This document shows positions 1 through 11,194 of a DNA stretch of 64,000 nucleotides, one piece after another. The translations under genes and the position numbers were made by a program. Each line of letters starts with the position of its first letter. Position 1 is the first letter of the stretch. The stretch spans positions 75,859-139,858 of the forward strand of contig RWJK01001951.1 of NCBI GenBank assembly GCA_004335835.1, given 5' to 3'. This DNA is from Scenedesmus sp. ARA3 (lineage: Eukaryota; Chlorophyta; Chlorophyceae; Sphaeropleales; Scenedesmaceae). A model generated the notes under the pieces. That model made no database searches and had not been told where the DNA came from. It worked only from the letters and a program-made list of their open reading frames with translations.

Positions 1-643
1 AGCCAGGCCTGCTGCTGCCTCAGCATCAATGCTGCTGTCAGCTGCGGCAGGCAGGCTGTCAGCAGTGGTGGCAGGCAGCACAGCAGTGGTGGACTCCTCC
101 TGCAGGGCAGGGGTGGTGATGGTGGTGAATGGCCAGCCTGCTGCCTTCATCTCCTCATCACTGGGCGTCTCCACCTGCAGCAGCAGCGGGGCAAGCAGCA
201 GAAGCAGACAGCATGTCAGCTAAGGCTCGACACTGGGTTGTGCATTGGCATAAAACTCCTTTGTTACTTTCTTACAATCTATCTTTTGCTCTCGGCAGTC
301 AGCAATGCCATGCACTGCAAGGCAGCTGCTCAGAGGTGCTGCAGTGCTGCTACTGTCCTGCTCTTACCTGCGGCCAGTGGTGCTCGTTGTCGATGTGCCC
401 GGTAGCTTCGAAGTACTCCCGGAGGGAGTAGCAGCCCAGGGTCACGAGCAGCACAGACACGGTGAAGCGCTCGAGCTGCCTGGGGGACACGGTGAAGTCC
501 GGGTCTATTGGGCATGGCTCGGGAGCGCTGGGAGCCAGCAGGGCCTGGGCGGCGTTGAAGACGCGGGACTTGATGGTCTCCTTCTTGTAGCCTGGCCTGC
601 TTGCGTACGCACCCTTGCTGCAGCCATGGTTGCGTGGCGCCAT
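1..643 (-). CDS. Uncharacterised one-helix membrane protein, 5' part
   Basis: Two exons are visible: 643-368 (92 codons from ATG at 643-641) and 174-1, which runs off the left edge. The junction is CAG|GTAAGA ... CTGCAG|GTGGAG and keeps phase 0. The first exon has a basic N-terminus (MAPRNHGCSKGAYASRPGYK), a Pro/Ala linker, then one hydrophobic stretch near residues 65-82 (ERFTVSVLLVTLGCYSLREY) that could be a membrane anchor. The second exon is acidic then Ala/Ser/Thr-rich (VETPSDEEMKAAGWPFTTIT). I do not recognise the family. An in-frame ATG farther upstream at 751 is possible, but 643 lies directly before the basic segment. The function is unknown. The exon model is moderately secure because the protein reads smoothly across the splice. 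Confidence 0.5.
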
Positions 644-2246
644 GGCACAGTGAGAGCGGGAAAACTGCATCATCTTGCTCGTTATCTGTTGCGAAAGGGT
701 AAAAGTTGCAAGATAATGAGCATGCGTGTTCCTTGTAATGGTGGTGCACACAGACTTGTTCCGCTTTTATAGGCTGCCAATGCATGAAGTCCAGCAGGCG
801 GGTGAGCAAACGGGTAGCTTCGCCGGCAGCTGACCCCCGGCTATGCAGTGTTTGGCCTGCAGCTCGTTAAAACGCGGACTGGAAACTAATGGTGCTGCGA
901 AACGTCATTATGGCAGTGGGTGAGGCGTTGGCAGCCTGTGCACATGTGTCTGCCCACAGCTGTGTGGCAGCGAGCTGCTGGCTGGGAGCTGCAGGCCTGA
1001 CAGCTTTACTGTGCCAGGCCATCTGGCATGTGTGTGTGATGCAGCACCATTTGCTTGCACATTATATGCATAGAGTCACGCCTTTGGAGGAGTGGGTGAA
1101 AACGTGTCTGCACACACATGTTGCGTGTGTACTCAATGGCATGCTGGCACCACAGCACACGCAGCGGGCCAGGCATCATGCTGCTTGGCCTACATCTGCT
1201 GCTTGGCAATGGGTGGTGGAGAGCGCACGCAATCATAAGTGGCAAGCAAAGCTGCAGCAGCGGTGTCTGGCCTGTACAGCAGAGCTGTGCTAAAGCCAAT
1301 CCTACTTGAGTAAACCACGCAAATGCAGTAAGTCAAGGAGCACGTGCCTTTGCAAGCTTGTAACGCCATGCACTTCGCCATACATGTCGACAGTGAAGGG
1401 ACGTTGCGACACCACACTGCATCAAGCCTAGGCAGACAATTCTCATCAAGCCACGCCTGCGCAGTACAATGCATGCAGGCACACAGCCTGTCCTACTAGG
1501 TAGTACCAGCCGAATCCAAAACAGACATCCCAAGGACAATTTTGCGGTGCACCACGTTAACACGTGTCAACAAGGGAACACAACGCACTTTCGTTCTTAT
1601 ACAATGCATGCTGCGCACAGCCTCGCATTAAGGAGGGGTGGTCTTTGCATCAGAGGATATGCGCAGCTCAAGGAAACATGGGAAGTACACATGGAACCAT
1701 GCACAACAGGCCTTCCTAGCACATGCAGGGCCAACAAGGTATGCTGCACATGACACAAACACGCATTTGTCCCTGACTCCGCTTGTTGCATCACAATGGC
1801 ACCTCAAAGTCATCTTTTTGCTGCTCAGTCACCCGAAGATTCTGCAAAGCCTGTGCAACTTTCCTTGATTTCTGCCATAACCAGTTATCACCGCAGCCAT
1901 CCATCAGGGCGTCTTTTTGTCTCTGGCTGGTGATCAATTGTCCCAGTCTTCCCAAGGTTGATATCACCCATGTGCCTGATCAAAATGCATTGCACACCTG
2001 CACACCAAGATGTGCTACTTGTGCCGTTGCCAGAACGAGATGCCATAAACACAAAGAGAGACGAAAGCCACACCCCTGAGAGAAGCAAAAAGTGCACAGA
2101 CACCACGGCTGACGAGCCAGTGCACACATCTAGAGTTGAACTGAGATGAACAACTGCTACAACCCCACCAAGCAGCAACCATAGGCTTTCAAAGCTCTTT
2201 AAGGGTGATGCAACACTGCTGGCTGCAATGTGAGCACAAGGAACTA
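644..2246. other. Intergenic, no gene seen
   Basis: Both strands were read. Open frames here are short, rich in Cys/His/Trp and lack splice-consistent continuation, so they look like chance frames. It probably holds the 5' flank of the left-edge gene and the 3' flank of the mannanase gene. Confidence 0.5.
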
Positions 2247-2251
2247 TTACA
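2247..2251 (-). terminator. Candidate TGTAA poly(A) signal of the mannanase gene
   Basis: TGTAA on the minus strand lies about 270 nt past the mannanase stop. TGTAA is the usual chlorophyte near-upstream poly(A) element. A pentamer alone is weak evidence. Confidence 0.3.
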
Positions 2252-2520
2252 CAGGTCACGATTCGTTGTTATTGAGTGACTTCTGGTCACCAGTACTGCC
2301 CGCGCCCAGCGCGCTTTGTATGGCAGCACCCAACCACCAGCTGGCTGCTTCCGCTTCATATTTACCAGCCTCCCAAAACACATTTCGGCCATGGCTGCTG
2401 AATCAGCAGCCACAGCTTCGACCGCATAAGTGCCGCAGTACTGTCCACTGCCACACCAGACAGCGTTAGCAAAGCCCCGCGCATCGCATCTGTGCTGCTA
2501 GCCATGGCTGGCAGCAGCTG

Positions 2521-4479
2521 CTAAGCTGGGCGCGGCCTGTTGATCTGCGCACACATGCTGGTGAGGGGCTGCATCTCTGGTGATGACGCGTACAGCGTGT
2601 AACCGTCATTGTAGTATCCCTCAGCCGCGGTCATCCAACACAGCGCGCCCACAAGGAGGTTCTTGGCCGCGAGCGTCTGCCGCACCTGCACGCAACAACA
2701 CACAGCATTCCAGCGGCGCAAGCTGTCCAAGTGACACACGCCAGCTATGCAACGTGGATCCCTACAGCAGCAGCCGCAGCAAGCGAGGCTAAGCCCGACA
2801 CAACACCGGTGTGTGTCAGCTTCGACAAGGAGCATTACTGGTGTCCATGCACGGCAGAATGTGGGCGCATTTGCATGTGCTTCTTGCACAGTGCATCTTC
2901 ACGTGCGCCCTGCCAAACAAAACGGCGTAAGTCCGGCAGCATGCACGAAACACGCTCCTGCTAACCCCCAAGAAAGGTACATTTGCATGAGTTCCACAGC
3001 TAAAGCCAAGTTGCAGCACTTACGTAGTCGTAGTACTGGGTCCTCTGCGGGCACTGGGGCATGTTGTACTCCTGCAGCACCAGCGGCTTGTTGCCCAGGT
3101 GCTTGCTGCATGCCTCCAGGTGGCAGTCCAGCCACTGCTTGTTGAAGCTGGCAGCAGCAGCAGCAGCAGCCAACAGCAGGTGGAGCACATGCCACACAAG
3201 GGTTGTAGCAATAGAACACCAGGACACTGCAGGCTCTTAGTGCGTCTTGGAGCACCACACTTCCCCTACACACAGCAGCATCCCAGGCTGACCACAGAGA
3301 TTGTTACTCTGTGTTGTGCCACAACTACGTGCAGTGTAAGTCCTACAGAAAGCCATTCGTCGCTATCTTTGTGTGTCACTGAGGTTGCACTATCGCAGCA
3401 GCAACATCAGCCAGCCACTCACTCCAGCCACTGCTGCGTGGTGTCACCTCTGCGCCACTGGTCCGCGTACGAGTGGATGCACACAAAGTCGATGTTGGGG
3501 CTCTGTGACTCCAGGATCCAGTTGCAGCCCTCATTGTAGCCGTAGGGGTTCTTGCCCTGCCAGTCAACCGGCGCTGCAGCACAGCAGCAGCACAAGTTCC
3601 AGTTGGTGACATCAGCAGCTCAGGCAGCGTGAGCAAGCTCCAACAGGTGAGGCGGTGCTCTCTGCAGGGGTACTGCTGTGCCATTGTTGGCAGTGCACGT
3701 CAGCTGTCCGGTTGCACCTGCATCGCCAAAAGCACAAGTTCGCGTGCCAGATCTTTGCCGTGTGTGGCTCCTCCCAGCCGATACCAACCCCTTTTGCTGT
3801 CCTACAGCTGGGCTCAGCCCACACAGCACATGCACACACTCACCTGGCGGTGACGGCCCAAAAAAGCCCTCGCTGCCCAGGGTCACGGGGTGCCGGGTGT
3901 CCAGCGACTTGACCCAGCCTGCAGCCTCGTGCACCCAGCCCGCGATGACGTCGCTGGGCGCGTTGGGCAGCCTGTTGCGGGGCTCGTTGCAGATGTCCCA
4001 GGAGTGGATGCAGGCGCGGCCCCTGCAAGGCGCAGCAGCAGGTGGCGGTTGGAGCCCGAGCCAGTGGCCGAAGGGCGCCACGACTAGGTAATGCCAGCAA
4101 CCTGTTGGTACTAGCTAGTGCATGTATATTGTCAGTCTTTGCCGTAACGGTGGTTGAGCTGGTGTGGTGGGTGAGACAAGCAGCTGAATGTAGTAGCCAG
4201 GGCCACGCGCGGCGCACGGCTCACAAGCATGGTGATTCTTGATGCATCGCAACACAGCATACTGCTGTCAATGTTTTCTTGATCGCCTTCAGTTTTGTGC
4301 TGTGCAGCCGACGGTGTGATGGTTGTTTGGTTGCCATCAGCTCACTTGTAGCGATTGATGATGGCAGCAACGTATTCCTTGTAAATGTCCTTTGCCCTGC
4401 CGTTGGTATAGAACTCAAAGCGTTAATTGAAGCCAAAGTCGTTGGGCCCAGGCCCAGCCTCGCCCTTAGCCCATCTGGC

Positions 4480-4536
<57 letters not shown>

Positions 4537-5904
4537 GGCGGCGGCGCCAGTCGTATGCGCAAAGATGGTTGGCTGCAGGCATGCGCTCAAGAACAACACA
4601 CGCAGTTTGCCTCCCACATGAACGCACAGCGGAGGAACATTGGCAGTGTTTCTGCGCAAGTTCAGACAGTCCTGCCACCGCGGTTTCCAAGTTGTGCTGG
4701 TGTGCTGCCAAAACTGCTGTGTTGGCATGTACTATCCTGGCTGGACGAGGATGATACAGGGCCTCCTTGGTTATGACAACACTGTGCAGATATGCATGCT
4801 ACGGCGCGGATGCGCAGCACCTGCAGCACCTGCAGGACAAGATTCAGCTCAACCGAGCTCAAGGTTGCAGCATGCTCTCAGCCTGCAGCAGCCAATGTCG
4901 TGCTGCCGTGCCTCACCTGACGTACTGCTGCATGCCGCCGTAGTCAGCCAGGCAGTTTGTGAGCGTCAGCATCAGCTTGATGCCCCCCAGGGCCTCCACC
5001 TCATCCATCAGCCAGTCAAAGGCAGCCAGGGCTGCGGGGTCAGGGACGCCTGAGCAGCACACCACGCAGGCCCACAGCAGGCAGCAGGCGAGCAGGGAGT
5101 GGATCAATGCAAATTACCTAGGAGCACGAGGCGCAGCAGCTGTGCGGAGAGTGCTGCAGCATGGTGCTGGGCGCAAGCGGAGGGCAAACTCCTGCCCGTC
5201 TGCAAGTGTCGCTGCGGTGCCAAAACTGCAGCTTTGCACCTGAACATGCATCGACAGTCCGCCATCGCTGCGTCAGGTTGCTGAGAATCAGTATGATGCT
5301 GACAGCTTAGCAACCTTGCGCCAGCCTACACGGCTTGCTCACCAGGGCGTGTCTGCAGCTTGCCCTGGCCCTCGCCATCGCTGAAGGCCCACATGCGGAT
5401 GACGTTGAAGCCAGCCTTCTTGATGTCACGCAGCGTGTTGCGCACTATGTCGTGGTCATTGTAGATTGCCTTCTCCTGTTGTGTGGCACAGCATGCAGCA
5501 GGCACAGCCATAGCAAAGCTAGTAGCTGGATGCGACTTGATGGATAGACCTAGGGCCTCAGGCAGCAGGGCTGTGCACCTCGTGCAGTTTCTGCTGCAGC
5601 GCGCAGCGCCCGAGTGAGCTGGGACGCAAGGTCACAGCGCTGCTGCAACTTGTCCAATGTTTAGGAGATGCAAATAAGCATCTTCTGTAAGGTACAGTGG
5701 CGCTGCGCCCATACTGCCCACATGAAGTTGCCAGGAGGCAGTGCTGCTGTCAGCTGCCAGTGCAGGCTGGGGTGCCCCCTGGCTGGTGTTCCCAGGCAGT
5801 TCACCCACCAGCAGGTAGTAGCAGTTGGTGCCTGCAAAAGGCTCCATTTTGGCAGCCAACTGCGACACTGCAGGCTTAGAAACAGCCTCGGACCTCGTAT
5901 GCAT
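2521..5904 (-). CDS. Endo-1,4-beta-mannanase, GH5 (subfamily 7-like), with an in-frame TAA
   Basis: Hydrolyses internal beta-1,4-mannosidic bonds; presumably secreted or cell-wall acting. Exons (minus): 5904-5809, 5475-5343, 5049-4917, 4474-4346, 4022-3844, 3573-3423, 3147-3024, 2685-2521; all junctions keep phase. Family landmarks in order: FAGTNCYYLL, FNVIRMWAFSDG, LMLTLTNCLADYGGMQQYVR, SWDICNEPR (acid/base Glu in NEP), CIHSYADQW, PLVLQEYN (nucleophile Glu), ALCWMTAAEGYYNDGY. The N-terminus is unresolved: in-frame ATGs occur at 5847, 5904, 5940 and 5982, and no clear signal peptide is visible, so an upstream exon may be missing. Oddity: the fourth exon contains TAA (4425-4423) between NDFGFN and RFEFYTNGRAKDIYKEY although both flanks match the family. 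About 370 codons in total. It is a pseudogene, a sequencing error, or a mis-set exon. Confidence 0.8.
4481..4543. repeat. GCA trinucleotide run at the intron 3' end of the mannanase gene
   Basis: A nearly pure (GCA)n tract interrupted once by CCA, ending in GGC repeats. On the coding (minus) strand it is (CTG)n and directly precedes the acceptor of the exon at 4474. Confidence 0.9.
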
Positions 5905-6889
5905 GCGCACACGCTTTTGGGTCAGCACTGGGCTCGCCATTGGCCTCAGACCGACATGCCTGGCCAGAGCTAGGGCGCACATGTTTCTAATCGTTTTGTA
6001 AGGCTTTAATACGGCACCTGCAAACCGAGAAATGGTATGGTCAGCAAGTTCGCACCTCCCCGCACCGACAGCCCCAGACGCGTAGGGTACGCTACCAATC
6101 ATGCCGGGCGCTCCTGATACGGTTTGAGCATCCGAAACAGTACAAGAATTGGAACAACGGATCAGCTGTGCGTCTATTGCTCTCACCGGGTGAGTCACCG
6201 AGCACAAGCAGTGTGCGAACGTGGTACGCTTAGATGTACTGTACTTTGAGATATGCAGCAGATTACCCTTACACAGCACAGTGCAGCACAGGCTGCATGA
6301 ATGTGGCTTTGAAGGCCCCAGGCGCGTGTTATCTCGACTTAAAAATCGAACCGCAGCTGCATGTCTCAGCTGTGCAGTGTGTGCAGTGTGCCTTGTTGAT
6401 CAATGCCCGGCCTCCAGACAAATCCGGTCCAACTGCAGATACCTGATGCTCAATGCGCTGCCCAAATGCGCACTGGATGCAGCACTGTGGGGTGGCATCA
6501 TGCCAACTTGGCATGGTACCACCGGTGACTGTAGTGACGCCCCAAGCAGCGGCTGTGACCAAAAGGATTAACAGCGTTTCTCATGCTCCGCGAAGGACAC
6601 ATACGATCTGCCAGTAGTAGCTGCAACAATAGTCGCAGCAGTACTGTGCGACTCACACAAATCGAAACATCAGCCCCCGCTCCTTCCTGGGATGTATATA
6701 TACATGGGACCACCAGGCTGGTACCCAGGAAGCACTGCCAGTAATCCAGCTGGCCGGCGTCCGCCCTGGGACAGCTACACTTCCAACCTGCCAGCACACC
6801 CGCACCGCTACTGCAACCCACCAGCACCACCCCATTGTCAGTGTCAATAGTACGCCACCTGGCTCCCCACAGCTGCCCAGCCGGCTGCA
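5905..6889. other. Spacer between mannanase and flavin-reductase-like genes
   Basis: Should contain the mannanase 5' end (possible upstream coding extension to 5982) and the 3' UTR of the flavin-reductase-like gene. A minus-strand TGTAA at 6273-6269 is about 620 nt past that gene's stop. No independent gene was recognised. Confidence 0.45.
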
Positions 6890-8780
6890 TCACCGCCGTG
6901 CTGTGGCCTCTGCTGCATTCGCGCCGCTGATGTTTGGCCTGGGGATGTCGTACAGCTCCGTCACCCTGCCGTACGTGACGCCGCCCAGCCTGCACACCGG
7001 CTGCAGCTTGGTGGGGTCCACCACCAGCTTGCCCGAGGGGCTGCGGCCAGCCACACCATCCGCAATGTGGAACAGCACCACCTCGCCCAGCACCACCGAG
7101 TTGGAGGGCTTGCCGTCCCTGCAGCACGCCAGCACCAGCAACAGCAGCAGGAGCGGCAGCGCGACAGCCAGCACAACAGCACATGTCGTAAGCCTGTCTG
7201 GGCTGTCCCTGCAATCATTTTTAAAGGAAATTAGAGCACAGTGGGTGATGCAGCTGCACACCCTGCTGCACAACATCACGTGCCGCAGTAACCGCAAGTT
7301 GCTGAGCCAGACGCCGCTGCTGCGCCGCACCTGTCCTTGAACTCTATGACCTGGCGCAGCTTGCACTCCATTTGCACCGCTGACTCGCGCACGCGCGGCG
7401 GCTTGACAAGTTTTGAAGGCACGGGTGTGAGGCCTGACTGCTGGAACTCGTCCACGCCGCGCTCAAAGTCGCCGCAGGTGTGGTTGGCAGCCTTGCGACA
7501 GCAGCAGCACAGCAACACTCTAATTTTCCTTGATGCTTGAATTCAATAGCCTGCTTGCATGCTACTGATGCAATTTCTATGTCAACAGCATGTCAGCAGC
7601 ATGGTGAGGACCGACAGTGGAAGTCCATCAGCGTTAGGCGCTCTCGGCCGCGTTCTCGACCACACATGAGCTCCGCTCCAGACCATGGGAGAGGATGGCC
7701 ACGACACTGGGCGAGGCCCTGCTGCTGGTGTCGCTACCGCATACAAATGCAGGCGCACACAACGCAAGCTGCGTGGCGGCTGTGTTTCAATGCCGTGGTG
7801 GGCTCACCTCCACGAACCAATCGCTGATCATGTTGAGCGTGAATTCCCTGCACGCAGCGGAGTCATCGCAGCATGTTGCGGTTCAGGCCACTGCAGGCCA
7901 CAAGCGCACAGCATGCAGGAGCGCATTTGATGCTGCCCATGCCTGAGCACGTGTGCTTGTCATGTGAGCGCAACACATGGCCGCCACCTTCACCTCCGCT
8001 GCTTGAGGCCACATCACAGCAACTGCTGGAGGTACTGCGTGTGCAGGTGACGCATTCAAGTGAGGCACTGCTGCTGGCTGTGTGTCCGCTGAGCTGCGCT
8101 GCTGCCAGCAACGCGGCCTCACTTGGTCTCCTCGATGTTCTGCAGCGTGTCCTTCTTGCCCCCTCCCCTGCCTGGGCTGCGGCTGATGCCCAGCGCCACG
8201 ATGCAGGGGTTGTGGCCCATCACGTTGAAGTAGCTGTAGGGCGACAGGTTCACGCAGCCGTCCCTGCTGATGGTGGCCGCAAAGCCTGCAGGGGGCAGCA
8301 CAGGCGGCAGGTGAGGTGTGACAGCATCTAGATGATAACGCATCCGTGACGCGCACAATGCAACGTGCACAACACTGCAGCATCACGCTTGCAATTAGCT
8401 GAACTGCTCTTACTTCTAAGTCTTTGTTGAGTGCGACATTCATGCGGCCGTGTTCTGCAGTGGTGTATTTCCTATCCCATGTAATCCAGCTGCTGTGTAC
8501 ACTTGCCTACCAACTCACCAATGGGGCGTGGCACTATAGCGCTGATGACCAGTGGGTAGAGCACCACCTTCTCCACCACGCTAGGGTCCACCTCATGCAT
8601 GTTGTCAGGGTCATGTGGGGGCTGCTGCTTCTGTGGGGGTGCCCAGCCAGGGTGGGGCCTCTGCACATACACTGCCTGGCGCTGCCTCAAACGCGGCTGT
8701 ACCAGCAGCAGGCCCAGGCCAGCTGCAGCTGCTGCTCCGGCAGCAAATGCTGCTACAACTTGCAGCCTTTCGTCAGTCAT
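6890..8780 (-). CDS. Flavin-reductase-like domain protein with N-terminal membrane anchor
   Basis: Exons (minus): 8780-8519, 8285-8123, 7847-7808, 7491-7331, 7118-6890; phases agree at all four junctions; 284 aa. Residues about 5-25 (LQVVAAFAAGAAAAAGLGLL) form a hydrophobic segment, then a Pro/Gln linker. The rest is a flavin-reductase-like, split-barrel FMN-binding domain (DIM6/NTAB type): YPLVISAIVPRPIG, GFAATISRDGCVNLSPYSYF, NVMGHNPCIVALGISRS, KKDTLQNIEETKEFTLNMIS, AANHTCGDFERGVDEF, GLTPVPSKLVKPPRVRESAV, VVLGEVVLFHIADGV and LQPVCRLGGVTYGRV. Members bind FMN and are thought to act as oxidoreductases; the physiological substrate of this subgroup is not known to me. The anchor suggests a membrane-attached or imported enzyme. 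ATG 8780 was chosen because it sits directly before the anchor; ATG 8855 upstream is also in frame. Confidence 0.85.
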
Positions 8781-10306
8781 GTGTGTGCCAAGGGGAAGAA
8801 AGGCCAGGCAGACGGAACTGGAGGTGCTGATGCTTCTTGCTGATCCGATTAGCACATTTGCTACTATGCCTACGCCACGTCAACAGCTTTGATTTGAACA
8901 CAAGAACACGATGCGCAGAATGCCTTGCGTTCAAAATGCTTCACCATCCTGGCATGTTTGCACTTCCGTCCCAAGAACCCTGTCACTCTTCGCTCACTCA
9001 TGCTCATGACAAGCCGTGGCACGGGCAGTTCAGTAGGCATCCACCTCCGCCTCACGCATAACCGGTGTTCTGCTTGAAATGAGTTGATCTATCGTGGTGG
9101 CAGTGCTGCTGTGCGCTGTTAAATTCTGGCGACCACCAGCACATGCCGGTTCTACAGGTACCTGTACTGTGTGCCAGGAGGCAACGGCAGTAGCGATACT
9201 GGTCGCGCACTGGGGCAGAAGCATAATACAAATTTGATAGTGGTTGAATACAAAGCTAGCGCAGCAGCACCAGCAGCTTCAGCGCAAATGATACTGCAGT
9301 GCTGCTGATCAGCTGCAGAGCAGCCAGCAGGGTTGTTCAGATTGCAGCAATCAGGAGAAAATGAGTCGGATCTTTCTTCAAGTGTGCGGGTAGTCATTAT
9401 AAAAAATATGGCAAGCAAGGCACAGCCATGCATGGTCAGGTCTTCCGTTTCGAATGGCACCAACTGCATGCTGTCAAGCATGACCAGGGGGGAGCTGCCA
9501 CCGTGCAAAAGTACAGAAAATATTGGGTGCATCCGAATACTTGGCAACGCAGCTTTTGAGGTTCTGTAGAAGAGCTCTTGCGGTCCTGCTCCTTGACCTA
9601 CTATGGGCCTGCATAGTTTCAATCAACGCGCACGCCGTGCGACTGCAGCAACGCAGATGTGATACCAGGAGGCAAATTATCCCACAGTGAGACCTGCAAC
9701 CTACTCATATAGCTGCAGACTTGCAGGAACCCTCATTCAATTAAAACAAACCCTGGACCCTGCATAACCCTTTGGACAACCCCCGACTGGGTGGCTGAGA
9801 GCACCACTGTGACCGTTGTTTGACTGCTCAGAGGTTTGAGGTCGTCAGGATTTCAAAGGCGTACAGATGGAGGCTTGCTTGTTGGTGGACGTTGGCTGTG
9901 CAGTGCCACAGCTGCTGCCGGCACGGACGTCTGTATATGAAGTGTTGGAAAAGGTACATCTCACCGTTTTCTTCTTAGGCTGGCCAGAAAAGGGGTACGC
10001 GTGAAAGGAAGTGAGGCACCTACTCACCGACCGCAAACTTCGCTATTGCAGGGTCCTTTTCACTCAATCGGACTGCCATCAGGATGGATATTGCACTGGT
10101 CTTCAAGCAGCTACCAGCAAAGCGAGGTGTGCGAGCTGAACAGCAGCTAGGGCTGTTGTTGGCAGCACACAGCGGCACCACAGAGCAGGGGCCGTGCTGA
10201 CTTTCGTCTCAGCACTTTGAACTCGAGCAACGCTCTGCTGTAGCAAATTCCTTGGCTGTACTCTTTTAATTCAGGTGCTGATCACGGCGGTTTCAGCTCT
10301 TGACTG
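8781..10306. other. Intergenic plus probable 5' region of the F-box gene
   Basis: No convincing complete gene. A short plus-strand frame from ATG 9867 to 9953 ends in AAG|GTACAT and could be a first exon of the F-box/Sel1 gene. A second frame from ATG 10084 (MDIALVFKQLPAKR) ends at a GAG|GTGTGC donor-like site. I could not join either in phase with certainty. Confidence 0.35.
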
Positions 10307-11156
10307 TTGACTCACCTCTGCGCCACTCAGCACAGTGAACTTGCTGCCCGCCTGTTGCATCTTGCACAGGTCAACTCAGTCGCTACAAACCTTGCCAAGC
10401 AGATAATAAAGGGGGATGCATGCCTGGTGCACCCCAACTGTGAGCAGCATGTGCTGGATGAGCTGCTGCACAGCAGGCCCTGGCGTACCGCACAGCCGTG
10501 CCAGCCCAGCACGCCACGCAGCAGCAGCAGCAGCAGCAGCAGCCATTTACAGCAACAAACTGCATGGGAGGCTGCTGACCGCCTCAATCCCAGTGGCAGC
10601 AGCAGCAGCAGCCATGCTGCGCTGAAGCGTGCGCACAGCCTGCAGCGCATTGCTGCAGCCAACAGCACGCGCCAGCGTATCCTCAGTGGTATGGCAGCAG
10701 CTACTGCTGCATCCTCAGAGAATTGCAGCCCCCCAACACTCTCAACGCCGCCGCAGCACAACGCATGGTACAACAGCAGCAGCTGGGACAGCAGGCGGCA
10801 GCATGGTTTGGCACACAGGCAATCCAGCAGCGCAGCAAGAGGGCTGCCGCCAGCACACATGAGCAGCTGCAGTGCTGCTGCCAGCAGGGTCAGCGCAGAC
10901 AGCAGCTCATTGTCTGTGCCAGAGCAGCTGCCCTTCACGTGCCTGCGTGCACAGCAGCTGCAGCCGCAACAGCGTCATATTCATCATATGCATACCAGGG
11001 GCGAGGTGATTCCCTTCCAACTGCATAACAGCAGCAGCATTCCTTCCAATAACAGCAGTAGGACGCATGCAGCTGCTGCCGTGATGGGGGTCAGCCTGGC
11101 CGGCCCTCCCTCTGCGGCGTGCAGCTGCGGGCTGTGCAGCCACAGCTACGTAAGCT

Positions 11157-11194
<38 letters not shown>

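Noticed and set aside
4423..4425. Reassigned TAA codon (as in some ulvophytes)
   Set aside because: TAA ends PEPC and expansin-like copy 2 exactly where the families end, so TAA is a stop in this genome.
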